A stretch of 64,000 nucleotides of DNA from Umbelopsis ramanniana AG (lineage: Eukaryota > Mucoromycota > Umbelopsidomycetes > Umbelopsidales > Umbelopsidaceae): NCBI RefSeq assembly GCF_025399195.1, contig NW_026252121.1, positions 62,001 through 126,000 of the forward strand, read 5' to 3'. A program made the translations under genes and the position numbers. Of this stretch, positions 1-8,990 are shown piece by piece. Below the pieces are notes generated by a model, which saw only the letters and a program-made list of their open reading frames with translations, did no database searches and was not told where the DNA came from. Each line of letters opens with the position of its first letter. The stretch's first letter is position 1.

Positions 1-418
1 TGTTTCGACAGGCATTGTCGCGTGTAGAAAACAAACACAGAAAAAAAGCAACACAAAAAAAAATAACTTCTTGTATTATTTTTTTTCTCCCCTTGTTTCA
101 TTCTAATGCATCATATCATGGCCGACAAAAACAGACACATTAATGGAATAAAAAGATTTATCAGTGACATATTTTCTTGTAGACTTAAATGAGAGAGACG
201 GAAATTCCTCGTGAGAGCAGCTAAGCTAAGAAGTTACAGTATTTACAAGATAACAGAACGGGTGGGGTATGTTAAATATCGTCGTCTTCGTCATCGCTGG
301 CGTTTTGACGGGTGGTGGCCGGTGGGGCGTCATAAATATCATCCTCAGTAACAGCATTGTATCTAAAGGAAACGTAAAAGGATGTCAGTAGTGATCATGG
401 TTTAAACATTGACCCTCC
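1..418. other. Region downstream of phosducin-like gene, with an orphan acidic exon-like stretch
   Basis: AT-rich 3' flank. On the minus strand, positions 362 down to 272 follow a good acceptor (tttccttttag-like, ending at 363) and encode a 29-residue acidic tail of the type common at phosducin-family C-termini, ending DDEDDDI then a stop at 272-274. It would need a donor leaving two bases of a codon. I could not find such a donor in the upstream exon before its stop at 419, so I did not join it to the gene. Confidence 0.4.
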
Positions 419-1407
419 TCATCTAAATATAACCTGAACCCCTTTCTTTAGAAAACGTGGAACATACTTTAGAAGCACATCCTCGACTGTCTCGACCTCA
501 AATCGTGAATTGACATAATCGACGAGGCGGACCAAATTGGTCACCAGCAAACCTCCGCGGTAGCCAAGGATAGCGGAAGATCCAACCAAATCAAATTCAA
601 GGTCATGGGCGGATACACGAACAAATCTGGCCATAGCATATTTTCTAGCCAAATCTGCAAATATATCATCCACTTGACGACAATGGGGAATGCTCTGTAA
701 AAGGGGGGAAAGTTGTTGATGTTATTAACCCTATGCATGAACCTCCCCGCCGGCGAACGCTGACATCAACATACCTCGTCATACAAATGAATGACAATGG
801 GTACTGATTTCCACTCGTTATCAATGATGGTTGCATATTCATTTGCATCAATATCGTCCACTTGACCAAACACTTTTTGCTGACGACGGACGGCAGGATT
901 ACTTATTCTTGCGAATTCCTTGAGACGTTGTTGTCTGTAAGCCTGAATAGCGTTTTCATCCTCATTATCTATATCATCTTCATCGCTGTTGATGTGCTCT
1001 AATACAAGTTCTTGCTGATCTTGGCCGTATGAGGTAGTGGTGATAGCCTGATTTACCATGCGTTTATGATACGCTCTCAGACGTGCTTGATCAGCCTCCG
1101 ATTTGAGTTGTTTATGATACGCGTAGTCAGCAAGGACACCCTTTGGGCCAGTCTGACGTCCTTCTGTGCGAATAGGCTGCTGAGAGTGCTCTTCGTTATC
1201 CTGTACAAGAATAAAGCATTACTGCCACATTTCCCAAAGCGATTCATGTCATGTCCGGTTTACCCAGCAGCTGAGTGGGAGGTAAAACCTTGTCCATTCA
1301 CTTACCACATCACTGTCCTGGCTTTCAATACTATCTCGTCGCTCGGGTTCTTGACGGTCTTCCAAAGCTTGATTCTGAAGACGTTGCAGTAATTGTTCGT
1401 CACTCAT
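419..1407 (-). CDS. Phosducin-like protein (thioredoxin-fold chaperone cofactor)
   Basis: Exons 1407-1306, 1200-775 and 694-419 give 267 residues. The motif TGPKGVLADYA near residues 50-60 is the phosducin signature. The last exon has the thioredoxin-like fold of the family, including AILGYRGGLLVTNLVRLVD. Phosducin-like proteins assist folding of G-beta, tubulin or actin with the CCT chaperonin in the cytosol; which subfamily this belongs to is not clear from reading. The start MSDEQ is the only sensible ATG before exon 1. It diverges from the ARF gene across about 200 bp. Odd point: the stop at 419 truncates the usual acidic tail, and an in-phase acidic stretch lies just downstream (272-362), so the 3' end may be mis-spliced here or carry a small indel. 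Confidence 0.8.
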
Positions 1408-1604
1408 GACAGAAGGGGAGAGCAGAAAGAAAAATTGAGGTCTAATGACAGTCCTCCCTGAAAAGGCGAATATGCGAGCAAAATAAAAAAGGCTGGCAAA
1501 CCAGTCAGCCAGGCACAATTTTTATATTACTTCAAGTGACACAAAATTCCTCCATCATCTTCTCATCTTCTCTTAAACCCTTTTCTTAATTTCACTCATT
1601 CACT

Positions 1605-2393
1605 ATGGGGGCTAACGTGTCAAAGGCCTTAGGAAAGATATTCGGTAACAAGGAAATGCGCATTCTAATGCTTGGATTAGATGCTGCTGGTAAAACAAGT
1701 AAGGATGAGAACTTCCATTACATGCGGCTGATTTGACATTTCCAACTAACATTGGCACTACCTTTAGCTATTTTGTACAAGCTTAAACTCAACCAATCTG
1801 TCACCACTATTCCAACTGTCGGTTTCAACGTTGAATCAGTTACATATAAGAACGTCAAATTCAATGTAAGTCTTTTATATGAGAAACACGCCCTATTCAC
1901 AGATCGATGCCTCGGTCATGCTGTGATTCTCGTTTTTCATCTCCGCAAATTTAACACGAACTTGCTCTTAGGTATGGGATGTAGGCGGTCAGGATAAGAT
2001 CCGCAACTTGTGGCGACATTATTATACTGGCACTCAAGGATTGATCTTCGTTGTTGATTCACAAGATCGTGATCGTATCGATGAAGCTAAACAGGAGCTT
2101 CACCGCATCATATCTGATCGAGAAATGAAGGATTGCTTATTACTTGTGTTTGCTAACAAGCAAGATTTACCGGGAGGTTAGTTTTCCAACCTTGGCTCTT
2201 ATGTCGATTCGTTTGTCTAATTCCTCCCCCTTTTTGTGCTCGCTCAGCCATGTCCCCTGCAGAATTGACCGAACGATTGGGCTTGCACAAGATGAGAGAC
2301 CGAGCATGGTATGTGCATCCATCGTGCGCAACCACTGGAGAAGGCCTTTTCGAAGGTCTTAACTGGCTCAGCCAAAACGTCAAGAGCAAATAG
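1605..2393 (+). CDS. ARF6: ADP-ribosylation factor GTPase, ARF6 type
   Basis: Four exons (1605-1698, 1768-1865, 1972-2176, 2248-2393) encode 180 residues, the normal ARF length. It has Gly2 for N-myristoylation, the P-loop GLDAAGKT, switch-region [14 protein letters not shown] and SCATTGEG. The core [17 protein letters not shown] and the absence of an ARF1-type amphipathic N-terminus resemble ARF6, which controls plasma-membrane traffic and actin. The N-terminal [12 protein letters not shown] is slightly longer than in animal ARF6. ARF family membership is certain; the ARF6 assignment is by overall resemblance. Confidence 0.92.
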
Positions 2394-2885
2394 ACCCCGA
2401 GCAGAAACATGTTATTACAACTTGAAAGAAACAAAGCACTCTCCCATAACAACAAAACAAAAAAAAGACATCTATCATCAGGTTACGAAAAAATGAAAAA
2501 AAAAATCCCCCCCCACAAAAAAAAGAATGTATTGATCCGTCGCATAAGATACCTTAACTATAATTTCTTCACATAAGAGAAAGCCCCTCTCTCCGCCTTT
2601 TTGCCTTTCTTCTCCTTCGTCTGTCTTCCCTTGGATACTGTGCTCTTACTTTTAATTATGTCAGCTAGTCACTAGCTGTATCTGCGTCTGGACCGGCGCG
2701 TAGACTGCAAAAAAGAGGTCCATTCTATTCATCCAAATAAAAAAATAAACTTATTGAATGAAACGTAAGGAAGAGAGAGAGAGTTTCCCAAGCATTCATG
2801 TTATGCGCATTTTTTACTTTTTTGTTTTTTAAAAATGGTGTCACTGGCACAGTCAGTTCATAGTCCATCTTACTGTTCATGGTAT
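2394..2885. other. Convergent 3' spacer
   Basis: Between the ARF stop and the stop of the ECHDC1-like gene. It is A/T-rich with homopolymer runs and holds 3' ends of both transcripts. No gene seen. Confidence 0.6.
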
Positions 2886-3962
2886 TTATGACTCTTTTCT
2901 ACTGCTTTTGCTCTTTTGCCCGCCCCCAAGCACGGCTTTGAGGTTTTCCTCTGATCCCCATAATCCGGAGAGTACCTCCATATCATAATCGATATCGTCA
3001 TGGCCAAGATCGGCATGAGCGACGAGCTTTTTGATGCCTTGGAGCGCTCGGGAGGAGACTCTGTTGCCTTTGGGGTCCAGCACAAACGATGCCAGCATGT
3101 TGGCGGAATCCTCAAGACATAACGAATACGGGTCGGGCCCGTCTTGCGAGATGTGATCCACTAAACCCATGTGAAGGCCAAGCTCAGGAGAAATAGGTGC
3201 AGAGCTGGCCAGGTACTTCAAAGCCTTGGAACGGCCAATCAGACGTATGAGTCGATGGGTCGCTCCCCAAGCCGGAGCAATGGCCATTCGGGACTGTAAG
3301 AATTGAATACGAGATGACGGAGCAAGCACTCGAAAATCGCAAGCTGTCGATATCTCGGCTCCTCCTCCCAACGCTGGGTAGGCCAGAGACGCCACCGTGA
3401 TATACGGTAAGCGAGCGAACCTTGATAAAGTGTCATGCATCAATCGACCAAACGCTACGCCAGCAACAGGGGATAAAAGATACTCTTTGGCTGTGGATAG
3501 ATCTGTAGGTAGACACGTTAGAAACACCCATGAACCTGAAAATTTCCAGCCCCAACCATTTTTTTTACCTAGCCCGGCACAAAAGGCTTTGGCAGGCATT
3601 GCTCCGGTAACGATCAAGCCAGCCAAGTCCGTCGGTTCGTTTTCCAGCTTGTCGGTCAAATCAGCCAACTGGCTCATCATGACTCCTGACATTGCATTAT
3701 GGCGTGTGGGATTGTTCAATGTGATTAGACCTACCCCTGGTTGGTAGTCTGGAACGAAGTCAATAGTACCCTGGCCTAGACCGCGCAGTTTGTCTCGAAT
3801 CTCTGGCAATGAATCGCGGGGAGAAAACAGCTCGACGGTCGGCTGAAGGGTAGAGTATGGCTTGACCAGTGACCTGACGTGGGGTAAAGCTATTTTGGAT
3901 CGAAGGAGTAATAGCGGCATATTTCGTTTGTATGGGGAAAGCAGGGTAAAGGGCATCATCAT
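2886..3962 (-). CDS. ECHDC1: Ethylmalonyl-CoA decarboxylase-like (ECHDC1), crotonase superfamily
   Basis: Two exons, 3962-3569 and 3502-2886, joined across a 66-nt GT-AG intron. The protein is crotonase-fold: LNNPTRHNAMSGVMM, FCAGLDLS (oxyanion-hole loop) and ALGGGAEISTACDFR match animal ECHDC1, which removes ethylmalonyl-CoA/methylmalonyl-CoA side products of acetyl-CoA carboxylase. The N-terminus is rich in Arg/Lys and hydrophobic residues, so mitochondrial import is possible. In-frame ATGs lie at 4022, 3962 and 3920, and I cannot decide between them. The intron contains no stop and is a multiple of three, so retention would insert 22 residues into the active-site loop. Other crotonase activities cannot be excluded. 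Confidence 0.8.
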   Translation of the reverse strand: MMMPFTLLSPYKRNMPLLLLRSKIALPHVRSLVKPYSTLQPTVELFSPRDSLPEIRDKLRGLGQGTIDFVPDYQPGVGLITLNNPTRHNAMSGVMMSQLADLTDKLENEPTDLAGLIVTGAMPAKAFCAGLGKKNGWGWKFSGSWVFLTCLPTDLSTAKEYLLSPVAGVAFGRLMHDTLSRFARLPYITVASLAYPALGGGAEISTACDFRVLAPSSRIQFLQSRMAIAPAWGATHRLIRLIGRSKALKYLASSAPISPELGLHMGLVDHISQDGPDPYSLCLEDSANMLASFVLDPKGNRVSSRALQGIKKLVAHADLGHDDIDYDMEVLSGLWGSEENLKAVLGGGQKSKSSRKES

Positions 3963-4649
3963 ATGCCAATTATGCTCCGTCATTAAAGATTCATGCCCGC
4001 TCCCGACGCTCAGGCATAACACACTTCTTTTTATTTTTGATCTGACTCTTCATCATCAACATCGCAACCAAAACCCTCTCTCTGCATTTGTTTATGTTTC
4101 GTAACCTGTCCTACGGGAAAGACGTCTTGACAGGCTACTTGCGCCGGGAGTCGGAAAGGGAAAAAAAAAAAAAGTCGGCCAAAATCGTACAGTTTCTTGC
4201 TTGCCAGCAAGTAAGTGTTGCCGTCCCACCTGCATCAAGGTGATGAGACCATCATGTCAATCAGGGGTGTAAATCATAGTAAGAAGGTGGAACAGATAGG
4301 AAGGACTACGTTTTGAAATTTCGAATAGCACTGGGTGTTGCGCTATGTGAGGCAAATAAATGGTACTGTGATGTAAGATCTTTATCTGTGCGCATGGTTT
4401 CGTTTAAAGTGGCCACTCATAACGAAACATAAGTTATCATATCGAGGGATTTTTGTTTAATACATCGTTGCTTTATTGGCAAGCGTGTACTACAAGGGTA
4501 ACGAAATAAAATAGGAAACGCGGTTGAAAAAAAAAAAAGGCTTTGAGCCACTCACTTATATAAACGCTGCGATAATTATCAACATTCCCCCATTCATTTG
4601 CCCCCCTCTCCCAGCAGGCCCTTTCTCTCCCCTTTCTCTTAAAGAGTGT
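3963..4649. other. Divergent promoter region between ECHDC1-like and arrestin-like genes
   Basis: About 0.65 kb of non-coding DNA with homopolymer A tracts near 4160 and 4527. It must contain both promoters. No specific site is convincing. Confidence 0.5.
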
Positions 4650-5670
4650 ATGACTTCTCTCCATATCTTTCTCGATGAAAAGAGTGTTGATCTTTCAGAG
4701 AAGCGAACGGTCAGTGGGTATGTGGAATTACTGATACCTACTAGCTCCTACGTCCATCTTTCCACTCGTGTGACGGGTCAGGAATTAGTTTATTCCCCGT
4801 ATGACAGCGCGACGTGTTTCTTTAATCAAACCAGCACCCCTCAGACACTTCAGCTGGCGGCTGGTCTCCACCGGATACCTTTCTCGTGGGCGCTACACCG
4901 TGAGTTACCATGCTCGCTCATCCATCGTTTTGGATCCATCGGATATTCCGTGGGTGCTGTGGCTTTGATCGGCGACCTTGCTATACGGGCTCACATCAAG
5001 TTTTCCGTGACAAAATCACAGAGTAAAATATCCACTATATATTGGGGCACCACGCCTGATCGCAAGTGGCGGTATGAACTCGAAGTACCTAAATCCATAT
5101 GTTTAGGTGATTTGTCGGTTCGACTGACGTTACGTTTGAAAAGTCTGATGCCTCCCAAATTGGAATCCAATGGATGTTTGTTAGGCTGCCAGCTATGGGA
5201 GTTTGCTAGTGTCAGGTAATTACACATTTAAAAACAAAAAAGTCCCAAACCAAGGGTGACAAGTTGTTTTAAAAAAACCCCAATGTATTGAAACAAAGTA
5301 TGGCCACTAACACCCATGATAATCTCTCCTCCTCCCCTGCAGTGACCCTGAAAAAGCTGAAACCCACCACTCTCAGTCAATGGAGCCTTACACACACCTC
5401 CTTACCAATCCATCCAGTACGTGGTCCAACCCACTCGAACTTCTTTTGCCTATCTCCAAACACGATAGCCATGTGGACACCAAATGCGAAAGAATATGCA
5501 TAAAACATTTATTTCATCTTACACTAGCCTTTAATGAAACTGCTGATGTACACTTGGATTTTCCTGCTATTGTATGTGGCGAAATTCCAGTGGCCGAACT
5601 GTGCGTGAGGAGAGATTCCGCCAATGATACCAATGAATATGTGGATGAAAAGCTTATTTCATCTGCATAA
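4650..5670 (+). CDS. Arrestin-like domain protein
   Basis: Exons 4650-5215 and 5343-5670 (intron 5216-5342, ag/gtaatt to cctgcag) encode 297 residues. The pattern VDLSEKRTVSGYVEL, followed by beta-strand-rich sequence with RVTGQELVYS, HRIPFSWALH and KWRYELEVPKS, fits the arrestin N-domain. The second exon supplies strands of a short C-domain (LFHLTLAF, DVHLDFPAIVCGEIP). Fungal alpha-arrestins adapt Rsp5-type ubiquitin ligases to membrane transporters, but I see no PPxY motif, so this may be a scaffold of the VPS26 or arrestin-only kind. The start MTSLHIFLDE was chosen because upstream in-frame sequence is promoter-like. Confidence 0.65.
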
Positions 5671-5909
5671 TCGAAACATACCAATACTGCATAATCACAC
5701 GCACGCATAGTCATTATTTCTATCTCTCAATCTAATGTTTTACTGTACCATAGTTAAATTAATGTTCACTGATTAAAAATGGAAGCTGCTCGTTTCCAAG
5801 CCGTGAAACTCAAAAGGTCCTCCCTTTTCTTTGCATTATTTGATTTCATTTACGACTGCCACTGTCTAATGATGTAGGTTACAGGGTAAAAAAAAAAATA
5901 TACATGTAT

Positions 5910-7310
5910 TTAAAAGGGAGTTAAAATGCTTTTGATGAATGTAAACTCATCCATGGCTTCACGGCCGAGATCTTTGCCTATGCCAGACATTTTTGCGCCA
6001 CCAAATGGAACGCTCATGGGTAGATAGTTGTAGGTGTTGATCCATACAATACCAGTCTGAATACTTCGAGCAATTCGCTGTGCTAGAGCTGTGTCGCGTG
6101 AAAAAATGCCACTGGCTAATCCATAAGGAGAGCTATTCACTCTTTGAACAGCGTGTGCTGGATCATCAAATGGTTCTAAAACAGCCAGTACCGGTCCAAA
6201 TATCTCGTCTGTGGCAAGTGCCGACTGGTCACTGACATGGGTATATATGGTTGGAGAGACGTAATAGCCTTTGGAGCTCCATGGTCTGCCTCCAAGGACG
6301 AGAGATTCGGTAGCACGGTCAATGTAGCCCAACACTCGATCGTACTGAGCCTTGTCGATAAGAGGGCCCAAATCAACATCTCGCTGAAGCCTACTTGTTC
6401 GGTCGAGAATTTGATCGACCACACGATCATGAATGTCGTGGTGAATCATCAGACGAGAACTAGCGCAGCAGTTTTGTCCAGCATTGGAGAAAGCTCCCCC
6501 TACTACGCTTTTGGCGACCAAATCAATATCAGCGTCTTTCAACACCACTACAGCATTTTTGCCTCCACACTCTAAGGTGACGCTCTTGAGGTTACTCGCC
6601 GCTGCATCCTGCATGACCTTTTGCCCAACATGCGTGCTTCCCGTAAACGAGACATGCGCTACACCTTGATGAGATGTTAGGCTTTGACCGACCTCGGGGC
6701 CTCCCGGCACCACGCTCATAACACCCTCTGGGAAGATGTCGCGCCCAAGGTCAGCCATGATGAGGGCGGTTAGAGGAGTTTGTCGAGCAGGTTTGACGAT
6801 CACAGAGTTGCCAACTGCCAGAGCCGGGGCAAGCTTCCAAGCCGAGAGAGAGACAGGGTAATTGAAGCTGGTGATGATGCCTACCACGCCTTTCGGCTCA
6901 CGAAGCGTGGCAGCCATAAGTTTGTCTTCGGTGTCGATGGCCGATCCAGTCAGCGTCTGGGCGTATCCGGCGAAATAGCGAAAGCACTCGATGGCTTCCT
7001 GTACGTCACTCAAAGCGTCTGCAAACGGCTTGCCCGTCTGAATTTGCTCAGCCTGCACCAACGCCTCTGTATGATTCTCCAACATGGCAGCATACCGATG
7101 CAGAGCATCACGTCGAGTCTTTGGCGAACTTTGCCATTGCTCAGACCGATGTGCATTTCGAACTGCCAAATCCACATGCTCAGGTGTAGCCTCCATTAAA
7201 GACTCAGAAGCCTCGGCTGTTCGAGGGTCCAGCAGCTGGTAAAGACCAGCTCGGGTGTCTATGAATTTACCAGCAATAAACGGTCGTAAAATGCGACTTG
7301 ACAAGGACAT
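5910..7310 (-). CDS. NAD(P)-dependent aldehyde dehydrogenase
   Basis: Single exon, 466 residues, slightly short for the ALDH superfamily. Key residues are present: Asn150 in TSFNYP, Lys173 in VIVKPA, Glu247 in LECGGKN, the nucleophile Cys281 in GQNCC (followed by a second Cys), and EIFGPVL. It oxidises an aldehyde to the acid with NAD(P)+; betaine-aldehyde or aminoaldehyde dehydrogenases are the nearest kinds by feel, but the substrate cannot be read off. There is no obvious organelle signal. Odd points: the usual PWN is TSFN here, and the gene lacks introns although many neighbours are split, which is compatible with retrocopying or old transfer from bacteria. Confidence 0.92.
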   Translation of the reverse strand: MSLSSRILRPFIAGKFIDTRAGLYQLLDPRTAEASESLMEATPEHVDLAVRNAHRSEQWQSSPKTRRDALHRYAAMLENHTEALVQAEQIQTGKPFADALSDVQEAIECFRYFAGYAQTLTGSAIDTEDKLMAATLREPKGVVGIITSFNYPVSLSAWKLAPALAVGNSVIVKPARQTPLTALIMADLGRDIFPEGVMSVVPGGPEVGQSLTSHQGVAHVSFTGSTHVGQKVMQDAAASNLKSVTLECGGKNAVVVLKDADIDLVAKSVVGGAFSNAGQNCCASSRLMIHHDIHDRVVDQILDRTSRLQRDVDLGPLIDKAQYDRVLGYIDRATESLVLGGRPWSSKGYYVSPTIYTHVSDQSALATDEIFGPVLAVLEPFDDPAHAVQRVNSSPYGLASGIFSRDTALAQRIARSIQTGIVWINTYNYLPMSVPFGGAKMSGIGKDLGREAMDEFTFIKSILTPF

Positions 7311-7494
7311 GCCAGAAGAACGAGACGAAACAACTAAAGTACTTTACTCAAATTAAAAGGAAAAAAAATATGTAGTATGTGGGCGATCGGGGTGCGAAGA
7401 GGAGTGGCAATGACAGAGACACTATCATTCAAAAATAATTATACAGCGATGGAATGGATGGAAATTTCAAATACAATCTTTTTTTTTGGGTGGT

Positions 7495-8566
7495 TCAATA
7501 GCGAGGTCTTCTATCCAATACTGGCGACCGCCTGCGGTATGGCGAGGGTGGACCATATGGGCTAGGTCGCATGGAAGGAGGGCGGGGAAAATAGCCATCA
7601 CGACGGCCCTAGAGAAAAGTCGTGAGCTGAAGTGTAGGAGGTAGGCAAACAAAGGGGTGTGGGAGGACTAAAAAAAAAGTGACTTACTCTGTAGGATGGT
7701 GCTCCATACATGGAGCGAGGAGGAAGATGATGATGAGAAGGTGGGGCATGAAACTGATGATGGTAGTAACCTCGGTCACTCAGTGGTCGAGATCGGTACA
7801 TGGAGGGACGCTCAGTACTTGTGCTGCTAGTAGAAGTAGGTTTTGAAGAAGATGCCGCGGCCGGCTGAGGAGATCGCTGGTTTGGGCGTTCAGTATTTTC
7901 CTTTTCATTTTCGCTTGGATTGGAACATACGGTGACTTCAGAAACTGGCGTCAGACCTCTTTGGCAAGCTGTATCATCGTCGTCGTGTTCAATATCCTGT
8001 TGCATTTTACTCTTCATTAACTGAAATAACCTGTGCTTTTCTGCAGTCAAATCAGCAATTTTTTGCCTTAAATCTTGTGCATTCGGCAAATCTATATCAC
8101 TTTCATCTTCTTGCTCGCCAGACGTTACGTTATGGGGGTCCACGTCTTTTGAACATGCCTGATTATCTGATAGTCTTTGAAGGGCATGGGCAACCAGTTC
8201 GCTCGCAAACCGGTTATCTTTTGAGGTTTCTTCTGTGGGAGTGGGCGTAGGTGATACAACGAGGTGAGAGTCTTCATGGTTAGGAAAGTTGTGAGTATGG
8301 TCATGATCGTTATCGACAGGCGGGGAAGGCAGTCCACCGGAATGAATACTGGAGATATGTAAAGTTTTCAGAGATAATGGGGATGTCGATGGGGGTTTAT
8401 GTGATTGCAGTTTGGCTGTTTGAATGCGGCTAACAACGTGCTTTCTGACCAGAGAATGCTTCGCTGTTGGGTTAAAGTGATATGTGACAGTGCCATTGCT
8501 GTGGTCTGTTCTGTAGTTGGGATATGGATGCCAACATGAATCTTCTGAATGGGAAGGGTCGGTCAT
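7495..8566 (-). CDS. Low-complexity protein with short coiled coil and Arg/Pro-rich tail, function unknown
   Basis: Exons 8566-7688 and 7608-7495 encode 330 residues. The first about 50 residues are ordered-looking (HPYPNYRTDHSNGTVTYHF, then a basic stretch). The middle is Ser/Thr/His/Asp-rich and probably disordered. One helical segment, LRQKIADLTAEKHRLFQLMK, looks like a short coiled coil. The tail is Tyr/Pro/Arg-rich (RRDGYFPRPP ... YRRRSPVLDRRPRY), recalling RNA-associated proteins. I do not recognise a family. It diverges from the POLG gene over 424 bp, which proves nothing about function. Confidence 0.7.
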
Positions 8567-8990
8567 GAAGCGAAAAGTGAAAGAGAAAACGGAAAAGCGA
8601 GAGTTGCACAAACTTCATCAAGCACCCGTTAGTCTACCAGAAGCTGTATGCTGACGTCGATTCGGAAAGAAGAGCACAGCAGAACAGAACAGAAGAGAAC
8701 GTGGTTGGGTGGACCGCATGATCATTTATTTCTTTATTTTCTCTAAGCATTCACCAGCTTATTTGCCTCGTTTCATTTCATTTACGCCTTTTTGCTCTTA
8801 GAATAACTTTTGCTTCGGGGGGAGGAAGTGACTCAGTTTGCAACGCCCATCTTCGCAGCAAACCGTCACGTGTAACCCTCTTTCTGCTCTGTTGCAGAAA
8901 AGAGTTGCGCTTAAAATCTGTGGAATTTTTTTCTGGCTTTGAGCCTCAGCTAGCATTTAGAAAAAAGTTGCCATTCCTTGAATTTGATAC
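8567..8990. promoter_or_regulatory. Shared divergent promoter with TGACTCA and CACGTG sites
   Basis: Non-coding DNA between divergent starts. It contains TGACGTC (about 8652-8658), a consensus Gcn4/AP-1 site TGACTCA (8829-8835) and a CACGTG E-box within TCACGTG (8867-8872). The sites are seen directly; their use is inference. Confidence 0.4.

Noticed and set aside
1057-1059. Possible intron donor gtaaat after YHKRM in the phosducin-like gene
   Set aside because: The frame stays open without splicing and the putative intron would be only about 42 nt, so the exon was kept continuous.
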